Below, piece after piece: positions 16,825 through 23,143 of a DNA stretch of 64,000 nt (position 1 is the first letter of the stretch; each line of letters opens with the position of its first letter). A program made the position numbers and the translations under genes. Under the pieces are notes generated by a model, which did no database searches, had not been told where the DNA came from, and saw only the letters and a list, made by a program, of their open reading frames with translations. The stretch is from Acidimicrobiales bacterium (GTDB lineage: Bacteria > Actinomycetota > Acidimicrobiia > Acidimicrobiales > Acidimicrobilacustridaceae), in contig JAURMR010000041.1 of the NCBI GenBank assembly GCA_030830565.1, positions 124,001 through 188,000 on the forward strand, read 5' to 3'.

Positions 16825-16932
16825 ATGGCAGGCTCGCAACCCACCAACACCTGCTCGTGTCACGGTGCCGTTGTGATTCGGGTCCCGTCGTGGGAGACTG
16901 TGTTTCCAAGTCGTAAGAAGGAGCAGGTGTAG
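16825..16932 (+). CDS. Candidate 35-aa small protein between dinB and the DUF3040 gene
   Basis: ATG 7 nt after a good Shine-Dalgarno sequence (AAGGAG, 16812-16817) at the end of dinB. It encodes 35 residues and stops exactly at the next gene (TAGTG, 1-nt overlap), as expected for coupled translation. The peptide starts MAGSQPTNTCSCHG, with a CxCH motif, and ends in a basic RKKEQV. It has no signal peptide and no known family. It may be a true microprotein or a leader peptide for the DUF3040 gene, because an inverted repeat spans most of it. Confidence 0.45.
   Translation: MAGSQPTNTCSCHGAVVIRVPSWETVFPSRKKEQV
16847..16930 (+). repeat. 10-bp inverted repeat that covers the DUF3040 ribosome binding site
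   Basis: ACACCTGCTC at 16847-16856 is the exact reverse complement of GAGCAGGTGT at 16921-16930. The 3' arm overlaps the end of AAGGAG (16917-16922) and sits 1 nt before the GTG start at 16932. In RNA the stem would hide the ribosome site. The loop is 64 nt. Confidence 0.5.
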
Positions 16933-17312
16933 TGCCGCTTTCCGAGGACGAACAACGCATCCTCAGCGAGATCGAGCAGCAGCTCTATCAGACCGACCCC
17001 GGTCTGGCTCGAGACATCGCGGACACCACCGTTTACACCGCGGCGTCTCGCGGGTTGAAGTGGTCAGCATTCGGCTTTGTCGTCGGACTTATCCTGCTGG
17101 TCGTTCTGCTTGGCACATCGTTCCTCCTCGCCTTTGGCGGATTCCTCATCATGCTTGTGTCGGCGCTTGCGTTTGAACGAAACGGTCGTCGCCTCGGCAA
17201 GGTCGGGATGCAGCAAATGACGCAGTCGGTGAAGGCCGCAGGATTTCGTGATGCACTCGGAAACACGCGCTCACGTCTGAAGGATCGTCTCCAGCGTGAG
17301 GACGAGGACTGA
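16932..17312 (+). CDS. DUF3040 membrane protein
   Basis: 126 aa. The N terminus (PLSEDEQRILSEIEQQL) is the signature of the actinobacterial DUF3040 family. Two adjacent hydrophobic segments (SAFGFVVGLILLVVLLG and FLLAFGGFLIMLVSALAF) follow, then a basic tail. The function is unknown; members sit near mraZ in other actinobacteria, as here. The GTG start has AAGGAG 9 nt upstream, inside an inverted repeat. Its stop probably overlaps a CTG start of the next gene. Confidence 0.88.
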   Translation: MPLSEDEQRILSEIEQQLYQTDPGLARDIADTTVYTAASRGLKWSAFGFVVGLILLVVLLGTSFLLAFGGFLIMLVSALAFERNGRRLGKVGMQQMTQSVKAAGFRDALGNTRSRLKDRLQREDED

Positions 17313-18184
17313 CACTGTCTGTCCCGGCAGCACTCGCCGTCGATATTGGCGGAACCAAGATCGACGTTGGCCTGGTCGATCGAAATGGAGTTGTTGTTGC
17401 TCGCGAACGTGCAGCCACACCAGCGCACGGTTCTGGCGATGGAATGTTTGCGGTTCTCGAGTCGCTCATCGCCCAAGTTCGCAGCGGAACTTCCGAGGTC
17501 CCAGTGGTTTGCGGTGTTGGCACTGGTGGGCCGATGACACGAGGTGGTGTTCACGTCTCGCCAGTGAATATCCCGGCATGGCGTTCGTTCCCATTGCTTG
17601 ATCGACTTTCTGCGTCGACCGGGCTGCCAACATTTATTGAGAACGATGCGAAAGCGCTTGCGTTGGCCGAAGGTTGGTTGGGTGCAGCGCAGGGTGTCGA
17701 GAACTACCTTGCGATGGTTGTCTCGACGGGCGTCGGCGGCGGGATTGTTCTCGACGGTCGACTTCTTGACGGTGCCGATGGAAACGCAGGGCATGTTGGA
17801 CACATCTGCGTTGAACCCGAAGGTCGCGAGTGCGGTTGTGGCGCGCGCGGTTGTCTCGAAGCTGAAGCCTCCGGAACCGCGATTGCCGCCTACACAGGTC
17901 GACCTGCGGCAGAAGCCACTCCAGAGGTCATCGAACGAACTGGTCGACTCGTCGGTCGTGCCGTAGCGACGGTCGCCAATCTTCTGGATCTTCGACTCGC
18001 CGTCGTTGCCGGTTCCGTTGCGCTTGGCTTTGGTGACCCATTCTTTGCTGCTGCGAACGACGAGATTGCACTGCGCGCGCAACTCGATTTCTCAAGGGGA
18101 TGCGAACTGCGGCGCGGAGGCCTTGGCGCTGAGGGTCCGCTTGTTGGCGCTGCAGCGGTCGGCTGGCGCGGACTCGATCAGTAG
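17309..18184 (+). CDS. ROK family protein, probable CTG start
   Basis: 291 aa if started at CTG 17309, which overlaps the DUF3040 stop as CTGA. The essential phosphate loop AVDIGGTK (residues 10-17) lies upstream of the first in-frame ATG (17444), and a stop at 17297 blocks extension; no ATG, GTG or TTG lies between. A second CTG at 17315 is possible. The zinc motif (GHICVEP... CGCGARGCLE) and the GVGGGIVLDG loop are complete, so the enzyme looks functional. It is likely a sugar kinase; the substrate is unknown. It is a paralogue of the ROK gene at 5083. Confidence 0.8.
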   Translation: MTLSVPAALAVDIGGTKIDVGLVDRNGVVVARERAATPAHGSGDGMFAVLESLIAQVRSGTSEVPVVCGVGTGGPMTRGGVHVSPVNIPAWRSFPLLDRLSASTGLPTFIENDAKALALAEGWLGAAQGVENYLAMVVSTGVGGGIVLDGRLLDGADGNAGHVGHICVEPEGRECGCGARGCLEAEASGTAIAAYTGRPAAEATPEVIERTGRLVGRAVATVANLLDLRLAVVAGSVALGFGDPFFAAANDEIALRAQLDFSRGCELRRGGLGAEGPLVGAAAVGWRGLDQ

Positions 18185-18187
18185 GAT
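18182..18187 (+). promoter_or_regulatory. -10-like box of the 89-aa gene (leaderless)
   Basis: TAGGAT, beginning with the TAG stop of the ROK gene, ends 6 nt before the GTG at 18194. Confidence 0.45.
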
Positions 18188-18193
18188 CATCTC

Positions 18194-18463
18194 GTGGCTG
18201 ATCAACCTTCTCCGCGTTGGATGCTCGCCGGAGCAGTTGCTGTGCTGCGTCACCCGTCGTTGTGGACGACAGCGGTGCGTCAACTGTTTCGCCTCGCCCC
18301 ACGGGGTTGGTGGAAGCGTGCACCGTTCTTGCCGTTGCCCGACGCGTCGTATCTGAAGTTTCGGTTGGTCACTGCCTACGGTGGCTCGGGTGGAGATCCT
18401 CGCCCCGAGGATCTCATCACCTATCTGCACTGGTGCCGTGCGTGGCCCGAAGTGACGTCCTGA
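18194..18463 (+). CDS. Small conserved-type protein of unknown function (89 aa)
   Basis: 89 residues, basic and Trp-rich (SLWTTAVRQLFRLAPRGWWK, then FLPLPDASYLKFRLVTAYGG and a C-terminal LHWCRAWPE). The pattern resembles small uncharacterised actinobacterial proteins encoded near core genes, but no domain is identified. It has a GTG start with a -10-like box 6 nt upstream. It ends 17 nt before the convergent SDR gene. Confidence 0.7.
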   Translation: MADQPSPRWMLAGAVAVLRHPSLWTTAVRQLFRLAPRGWWKRAPFLPLPDASYLKFRLVTAYGGSGGDPRPEDLITYLHWCRAWPEVTS

Positions 18464-18480
18464 AGCATCGTCACACTGAG

Positions 18481-19329
18481 TTACGACAGGTACTGATCGC
18501 CTGACGCTCGGACCGTGATGTCACTGATTGAAACGCCCCAAGGTTGGTCAATCACATAGATGATCTGCTCGGCGAGTTCTTGTGGTGAGATCGCCCAGTA
18601 ACGGATGTCCTCTGGGTCAGTCAGGCCTTCAGATTCGCCTGGGGTCATGAACTTCACCGCGTTCTCTCGGAACGACTCCATGTTCTGACCCAGAATCCCG
18701 ATCATTGCGTCGCCATTGACGATGGTTGATCCGAGATTGGTGCCGATAACGCCGGTTGGCTTGACCGTGGTGACTTTGATCCGTCCTTGCGATTCAATGC
18801 GCAGAGATTCAGAAAGCACATTCACCGCTGCTTTGGTCGCGGTGTAGATGGCCGAACCGGCGACGGGAACATTTCCGTAGATCGATGAAATGTTTACGAC
18901 CTGTCCTCGGCCCTGTTTGATCATCTGGTCATGAACTGCCGCAATGCCATTGACAACGCCTTTGAAGTTGATGTCGATACAACGGCTCCATGCATCGGAA
19001 GCGGCGGCATGATCTGCCCAAAACGCGAGAGGCATGATGCCGGCGTTGTTGACGAGAACATCGATCGCTCCGAAGTGTTCGAGGCACGACCCTGCCATTC
19101 CGTGCATCTGTTGGGGATCAGTGACATCGGCGGCGCATGCCATAACAGATCGTCCGGTTTGCTGAAGCTCTGCGACGAGTGCATTTAGGCCATCAGTATC
19201 GACATCGACGGCAAGAACATTCGCGCCTCTTTGTGAAGCGATGTCGGTGACGAGTCGGCCAAAGCCGCTTGCAGCGCCTGTGACAATGATGGTTCGTCCA
19301 GTGAGATATCCGTTTTCAGCAACAGTCAT
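18481..19329 (-). CDS. Short-chain dehydrogenase/reductase
   Basis: 282 aa NAD(P)-dependent oxidoreductase of the classical SDR family. The dinucleotide site GAASGFG, the NNAG motif, the catalytic Ser (VNISSIYG) and YTATK are all visible. Substrate unknown; the nearest groups act on alcohols or ketones. The frame continues upstream to 19443, but the ATG at 19329 is chosen because the homology starts there and a -10-like TACGGT lies 7 nt before it. It is divergent from the lipoate-ligase-like gene with only 36 bp between. Confidence 0.9.
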   Translation of the reverse strand: MTVAENGYLTGRTIIVTGAASGFGRLVTDIASQRGANVLAVDVDTDGLNALVAELQQTGRSVMACAADVTDPQQMHGMAGSCLEHFGAIDVLVNNAGIMPLAFWADHAAASDAWSRCIDINFKGVVNGIAAVHDQMIKQGRGQVVNISSIYGNVPVAGSAIYTATKAAVNVLSESLRIESQGRIKVTTVKPTGVIGTNLGSTIVNGDAMIGILGQNMESFRENAVKFMTPGESEGLTDPEDIRYWAISPQELAEQIIYVIDQPWGVSISDITVRASGDQYLS

Positions 19330-19336
19330 GATGGTG

Positions 19337-19359
19337 ACCGTATCGCTGGTCGGTAACCT
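19337..19359. promoter_or_regulatory. Interlocked divergent -10-like boxes
   Basis: TACGGT on the minus strand (19342-19337) lies 7 nt before the SDR start, and TAACCT on the plus strand (19354-19359) lies 6 nt before the GTG at 19366. The two boxes are 11 bp apart, so each falls in the expected spacer of the other promoter. Simultaneous polymerase binding seems impossible. Confidence 0.5.
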
Positions 19360-19365
19360 GCGCCG

Positions 19366-20028
19366 GTGGCCCGTTGGGATGTTGTGCGAGCAAAGGGAGA
19401 CGCGCGGGGCTTTCACAGCCACGGCGTCCCCGCCGGTGCACAACGTTCAGTTCGGTTGCTTGAGGTCACCGGCTCGGCGCTTGCGCTTGGTTCGTCGCAA
19501 TCAATCGACGATGTTGATCTTGAAGCTGCAAAGCGACTCGACGTTGATGTTTTCAATCGTCAGAGCGGGGGAGGGGCGGTGCTACTCGACCCAGCGGCGC
19601 AGGTCTGGATCGACGTTGTCATTGGCCGCTCAGACCCGTTGTGGCAAGACGATGTGAGTTTGGCTTCGCAATGGCTCGCAGAAGTGTGGGTCACTGCATT
19701 GCGTTCGGTTGGTATCGAAGGTGATGTGCATCAAGGCACGATGGTGACGAATGCCCTGTCGCCTGTTGTGTGTTTCGCTGGTCTTGCCGCTGGTGAAGTG
19801 ACTGTCGGCGGAGCGAAGGTCGTCGGAATTTCGCAACGACGCACCCGAGCTGGCGCTCGCTTTCAGTGTTCAGTGCCGTTGCAGTGGGATGCAGAGCGTC
19901 ATGCCGAACTGTTGGCGCCCGGCATTACGAACAGCGGCGGATCGATCTCAGAAGTCCAAGTGTTTCCTGCGACGCTTGGGGATCCGGGGTTCGATTTACG
20001 CGACGCGTTTCTCGATGCGTTGCCGTAA
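19366..20028 (+). CDS. Lipoate/biotin protein ligase family protein (LplA-like)
   Basis: 220 aa. The core of the LplA/BPL fold is visible: VFNRQSGGGAVLLDP (family RRxGGG loop), VWIDVVIG, and the nucleotide-binding lysine region VGGAKVVGISQRRTRAG. The family joins lipoate, octanoate or biotin to lysine of carrier proteins through an acyl-AMP. At 220 residues it lacks the C-terminal accessory domain of long LplA enzymes. Which cofactor it moves is not shown by sequence. GTG start with a -10-like box 6 nt upstream. Confidence 0.82.
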   Translation: MARWDVVRAKGDARGFHSHGVPAGAQRSVRLLEVTGSALALGSSQSIDDVDLEAAKRLDVDVFNRQSGGGAVLLDPAAQVWIDVVIGRSDPLWQDDVSLASQWLAEVWVTALRSVGIEGDVHQGTMVTNALSPVVCFAGLAAGEVTVGGAKVVGISQRRTRAGARFQCSVPLQWDAERHAELLAPGITNSGGSISEVQVFPATLGDPGFDLRDAFLDALP

Positions 20029-20031
20029 TTT

Positions 20032-20823
20032 TCAGATATCGGCGGACATTTGATCAAAGCCTTCGATGTAGTCGCCCGCAAGATGTCCGCCATCGACGGG
20101 TATGTCGGCCCCGGTCACCATCTCGGCAAGATCGCTAGCGAGAAAGAGTGCGACACGGGCAATCTCATCGGGTGATGCTTCGCGAGGAATGGCCCGGTTC
20201 GATCCATAGGACGTAAGTCCGGGACCCAACTTCATGAGTTGGGTTCCCCACGGTCCGTACATTCCGGGGTTCCCTCCAGCGGGGCAGACCGAGTTCACAC
20301 GTATGCCGGAACGGCCGAGTTCAAGAGCCGCGGCATGGGTGAGTCCGCGCAGGGCCCATTTGCTTGCGGTGTACGCGCTCAGTCCGTTCATTCCATGCAG
20401 CGCGTCGATCGACGCGATGTTGATGATTGATCCACTGCCGCGTGCGCTCATGGGCGGTGCGACGGCAGCGATGCCGGCGAATGCACCAGTTGCGTTGACA
20501 TCAACGACGCGCCGAAATGTTTCCATCGAGGTGTTTGCAATCGAGCCGATATGGAGGATGCCGGCGTTATTGACGAGTACGTCGATCTGGCCATGAGAGG
20601 CGAGAACTCCACCGACGGTTGCTTCCCAGGCCGAATTGTCGGTGACATCGAGCGCAGCGAAGGACGCCTGGGGCCCGAGCTTCTGGGCCATGGCTTGGCC
20701 CTCGTCGACAAGGACGTCGGTCGCCACGACGGTCGCTCCCTCGTCAACGAATCGTCGGCAGATAGCCGCTCCGGTACCCCGGGCTGCCCCAGTGACGATT
20801 GCAACTTTGCCCGTAAGCAGCAT
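20032..20823 (-). CDS. Short-chain dehydrogenase/reductase (hydroxysteroid dehydrogenase-like)
   Basis: 263 aa classical SDR: GAARGTG cofactor loop, DVTD, NNAGILH, INIASIDALHG with the catalytic Ser, YTASK, and the GGHLAGDY end. The order and the Asp in VVATDV suggest NAD preference. The sequence looks like the 3-alpha/20-beta-hydroxysteroid group, which is used for many substrates. The frame is open upstream to 21393 but crosses mraZ as antisense, so the ATG at 20823 is used; GGGGGA about 7 nt upstream is a possible ribosome site. It is divergent from mraZ. Confidence 0.9.
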   Translation of the reverse strand: MLLTGKVAIVTGAARGTGAAICRRFVDEGATVVATDVLVDEGQAMAQKLGPQASFAALDVTDNSAWEATVGGVLASHGQIDVLVNNAGILHIGSIANTSMETFRRVVDVNATGAFAGIAAVAPPMSARGSGSIINIASIDALHGMNGLSAYTASKWALRGLTHAAALELGRSGIRVNSVCPAGGNPGMYGPWGTQLMKLGPGLTSYGSNRAIPREASPDEIARVALFLASDLAEMVTGADIPVDGGHLAGDYIEGFDQMSADI

Positions 20824-20950
20824 CGAAATTCCCCCATTTTTGCTGTTGGATCCAGACCCTAGGCCTGGGGTTGCCGTCGAGGGGGCTGGGCGCGGTGCGC
20901 CCATTTTTCGGTCGATTTGGGGTCTCCGGGGACAAAGGGGAGGGATGTAC

Positions 20951-20980
20951 TTGCGTAGTGGGGGGAAGTGGGGCAATATG
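20951..20980 (+). promoter_or_regulatory. mraZ promoter with MraZ-type operator repeats
   Basis: A possible -35 TTGCGT (20951-20956) and -10 CAATAT (20974-20979) are 17 nt apart. Between and overlapping them are two direct repeats AGTGGGG (20957-20963 and 20967-20973) with a 10-bp period; a third GTGGGG lies at 20999. MraZ proteins are known to bind GTGGG/TGGGN repeats one helical turn apart and repress their own operon. The assignment is by match to that pattern. Confidence 0.65.
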
Positions 20981-21027
20981 TCTGCTCGTAGGGGCTCCGT
21001 GGGGAGTCGGTGGAGAGGATTGCAGGC

Positions 21028-21447
21028 ATGTTCGTTGGGACGTTCGAGCATTCGCTCGATGACAAGGGCCGAGTGGTCCTTCCCGCGACCTTCCGCGCCC
21101 AGTTGGTCGAGAAGGGGTTCATCTCTCAGCTCGACCGCTGTCTTGGCCTCTGGACCGAAGAAGGCTTCGGCGAAATGGCCACCCGCCTCCAGGACAAAGT
21201 CCGTTCGGGTGAAACCAGCCAGGAATCGCTCCGCGCCTTCGCCGCCAACGCCCACGAAGTCCGACCTGATTCTCAAGGTCGCATCACGATTCCCCAGCGC
21301 TTGCGCGACTTCGCCTCGCTCGACAAGGAAGCCGTCGTCATCGGCGCCTTCGGTCGCATCGAGATCTGGAACGCCGGCCGCTGGAACGACCAAGCCTCAC
21401 TCGCTGACGACAGCCTCACCCAAGCCGTTACGTCCTTGGGGCTCTAG
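21028..21447 (+). CDS. mraZ: Transcriptional regulator MraZ
   Basis: 139 aa with two SpoVT-AbrB-like DNA-binding halves: MFVGTFEHSLDDKGRVVLPA at the start and PDSQGRITIPQRLRDFA in the middle. The protein forms a ring and represses the division and cell-wall cluster through GTGGG repeats, which are present upstream. The ATG at 21028 is used because MFVG is the conserved start; the ribosome site is weak (GGAGAGG, 15 nt upstream). It opens the cluster that runs to divIVA. Confidence 0.96.
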   Translation: MFVGTFEHSLDDKGRVVLPATFRAQLVEKGFISQLDRCLGLWTEEGFGEMATRLQDKVRSGETSQESLRAFAANAHEVRPDSQGRITIPQRLRDFASLDKEAVVIGAFGRIEIWNAGRWNDQASLADDSLTQAVTSLGL

Positions 21448-21498
21448 TCCGTGTCATGTCCCCCCTGTCCCTGACCCAGAAACGAAAGGACCACTCCT

Positions 21499-21672
21499 GC
21501 GACCGAGCCGGTCGCCCGATTTTCAGCAGTCTCTCGGAACACACGATGGAAGGCCCCTACTCCGCCCGCTTCCCATCGAGCCCGACCGGGGAGAAATCCC
21601 GGCGGGCGCCCGTGTTCCGAGGGACTGCTGAGGACCGGTACCGGCTTTGCCGGCTGGCTCAGCAGCGAGAGG
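21499..21672 (+). ncRNA. Structured rsmH leader RNA (mraW-motif-like)
   Basis: The 233 bp between mraZ and rsmH are rich in structure. A 6-bp hairpin (21499-21515) is followed by TTTT. CAGCAGTCTCTCGGAACAC (21524-21542) pairs over 19 bp with 21612-21630, one pair being G-U, and encloses two further hairpins (CGATGG/CCATCG at 21544/21573, and CCGGG/CCCGG near 21585-21600). CTGCTGAG (21625-21632) pairs perfectly with CTCAGCAG (21658-21665) around CCGGC-TTT-GCCGG. The last helix shares CTGCTG with the first, so they compete just before the GAGAGG ribosome site. A structured mraW RNA motif is known upstream of mraW (rsmH) in actinobacteria; this is probably a member. Confidence 0.75.
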
Positions 21673-21680
21673 TATCTGTC

Positions 21681-22622
21681 ATGGCCGAGAACCGCGAATC
21701 GTTCGACCACCGCCCGGTGATGCTCGACGAGATCGTGGCGGCCTTTGGTTCTGTGCCCGCCGGTTGGGTCATCGACGCAACGCTTGGTGGTGCGGGCCAC
21801 ACGACTGCGATTCTCGAGGCCTATCCGCACCTGTCGGTTCTCGGTATCGATCAAGACCCCGATGCGCTTGTCGTTGCTCGTGAACGTCTCGACCCATTCG
21901 GCGAGCGCGCCCGCACTGTCCGGGCCCGATTCGATTCGCTCGGCGCAGTGGTTCGTTCTGAACTCACCGATCAGCCGATCGTTGGTGCACTTTTCGACCT
22001 CGGTGTGAGCTCACCTCAGTTCGATCGTGCTGAGCGGGGCTTCAGCTATCGGTTTGATGCACCGCTTGATATGCGGATGGACCCCTCACGCGCGTTGAGT
22101 GCGATGACCGTGGTCAATGAGTACGAAGAAAAAGACCTTGCCCGAGTTCTCCGTGAATTCGGTGATGAACGATTTGCTGTTCGGATTGCGCGCGCAATCG
22201 TCGCTGCCCGACCTGTTGAATCGACATTCCAGCTCGCAGAAATCACCCGCGACGCAATTCCCGCTCCGGCTCGGCGCACGGGTGGTCATCCGGCGAAGCG
22301 GACGTTTCAAGCGATTCGCATTGAAGTGAATAACGAACTCGGCGTACTTCCCGTTGCGCTCGAAGCGGCAATCGGTGCAATGAGTCCTGGCGGCCGTTTG
22401 GTGGTGTTGTCCTATCACTCGGGTGAAGACCGGATTGTGAAGCAGGTCATGCGCGATGCGGAGTCTGGCGGCTGCAGCTGTCCTCCGAATCTTCCATGTG
22501 TATGCGGCGCAGTATCAACAGTTCGACTCGTTCGCCGCGGCGGAACGACGCCAACGGCAACTGAACGGGAACAAAATCCGCGCGCTGAAAGTGCTCGACT
22601 CCGAATTGCGGAGCGATCATGA
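21681..22622 (+). CDS. rsmH: 16S rRNA m4C1402 methyltransferase RsmH
   Basis: 313 aa, the usual family length. RsmH uses SAM to N4-methylate C1402 of 16S rRNA. The start HRPVMLDEI, the SAM site VIDATLGGAGHT, LGIDQDPDA, FDLGVSSPQFD, RGFSYRFDAPLDMRMD and VLSYHSGEDR are intact. The frame is open upstream to 21456, but that part is the leader RNA; the ATG at 21681, 8 nt after GAGAGG, begins the homology. The stop overlaps ftsL (ATGA). Confidence 0.95.
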   Translation: MAENRESFDHRPVMLDEIVAAFGSVPAGWVIDATLGGAGHTTAILEAYPHLSVLGIDQDPDALVVARERLDPFGERARTVRARFDSLGAVVRSELTDQPIVGALFDLGVSSPQFDRAERGFSYRFDAPLDMRMDPSRALSAMTVVNEYEEKDLARVLREFGDERFAVRIARAIVAARPVESTFQLAEITRDAIPAPARRTGGHPAKRTFQAIRIEVNNELGVLPVALEAAIGAMSPGGRLVVLSYHSGEDRIVKQVMRDAESGGCSCPPNLPCVCGAVSTVRLVRRGGTTPTATEREQNPRAESARLRIAERS

Positions 22623-23143
22623 CAAGTGCACGAGTCGCCACCGAAGGCCGTCGCGCTGCAGCGCTTCGCGCACCGCAGGAGTCAACGCGAGAAGGATTGC
22701 GGTCCCGGCTTCGTCTTGTTGATCGCACCGCTCCAGAGCGTCGACGCATTGGCATATTCGCCGGCGTTGTGGGTGTTGTCGTCGTGCTGTTTGCCATCGC
22801 CGCCGCCCAGACACTGATTATCTCGGAACAGGCTCACATTGATCGCGTCAACAATCGCATCGCCGAAGCGGAAACTCGTGCAGAGAAGCTGCGCGTTGAA
22901 CTTGCGCAGTTGCAGAGCCCGCAAAACATCACGACGTTGGCGACGACCAAACTTGGGATGATTCCGGCCCCGACTCCGGTCTACCTGCAGCCAAAGTCCA
23001 CTGACGATGCCCGTGCAGGCGAAGCGCCGCCCGCTCCGACACCGACAACGATTGCGCGGGCCACAGCGACGACAGTTGCGCCGAAAACCACTCCGTCCAC
23101 CGTTGCAAAGGCGACGACTCCTACGACGGCGGCGAAACGATGA
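22619..23143 (+). CDS. ftsL: FtsL-like division protein
   Basis: 174 aa single-pass membrane protein. A basic cytoplasmic part is followed by one hydrophobic segment (IGIFAGVVGVVVVLFAIAAA, about residues 44-63), a short coiled coil (HIDRVNNRIAEAETRAEKLR) and a long Ala/Pro/Thr-rich tail of about 60 residues. Size, topology and position between rsmH and ftsI identify it as FtsL, which with FtsB and FtsQ activates FtsW-FtsI. The low-complexity tail is longer than in model species. Coupled at both ends by ATGA overlaps. Confidence 0.85.
   Translation: MTSARVATEGRRAAALRAPQESTREGLRSRLRLVDRTAPERRRIGIFAGVVGVVVVLFAIAAAQTLIISEQAHIDRVNNRIAEAETRAEKLRVELAQLQSPQNITTLATTKLGMIPAPTPVYLQPKSTDDARAGEAPPAPTPTTIARATATTVAPKTTPSTVAKATTPTTAAKR

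Noticed and set aside
17033-18082. Minus-strand ORF of 349 codons opposite DUF3040 and ROK genes
   Set aside because: Covers two genes on the other strand and has no coherent domain; shadow frame.
20824-21393. Upstream extension of the second SDR frame through mraZ
   Set aside because: The added part is antisense to mraZ; the SDR fold starts at MLLTGKVAIVTGAARG.
21456-21680. 75-codon in-frame extension of rsmH
   Set aside because: The DNA there forms the conserved-type leader RNA, the peptide has no RsmH homology, and a ribosome site precedes 21681.
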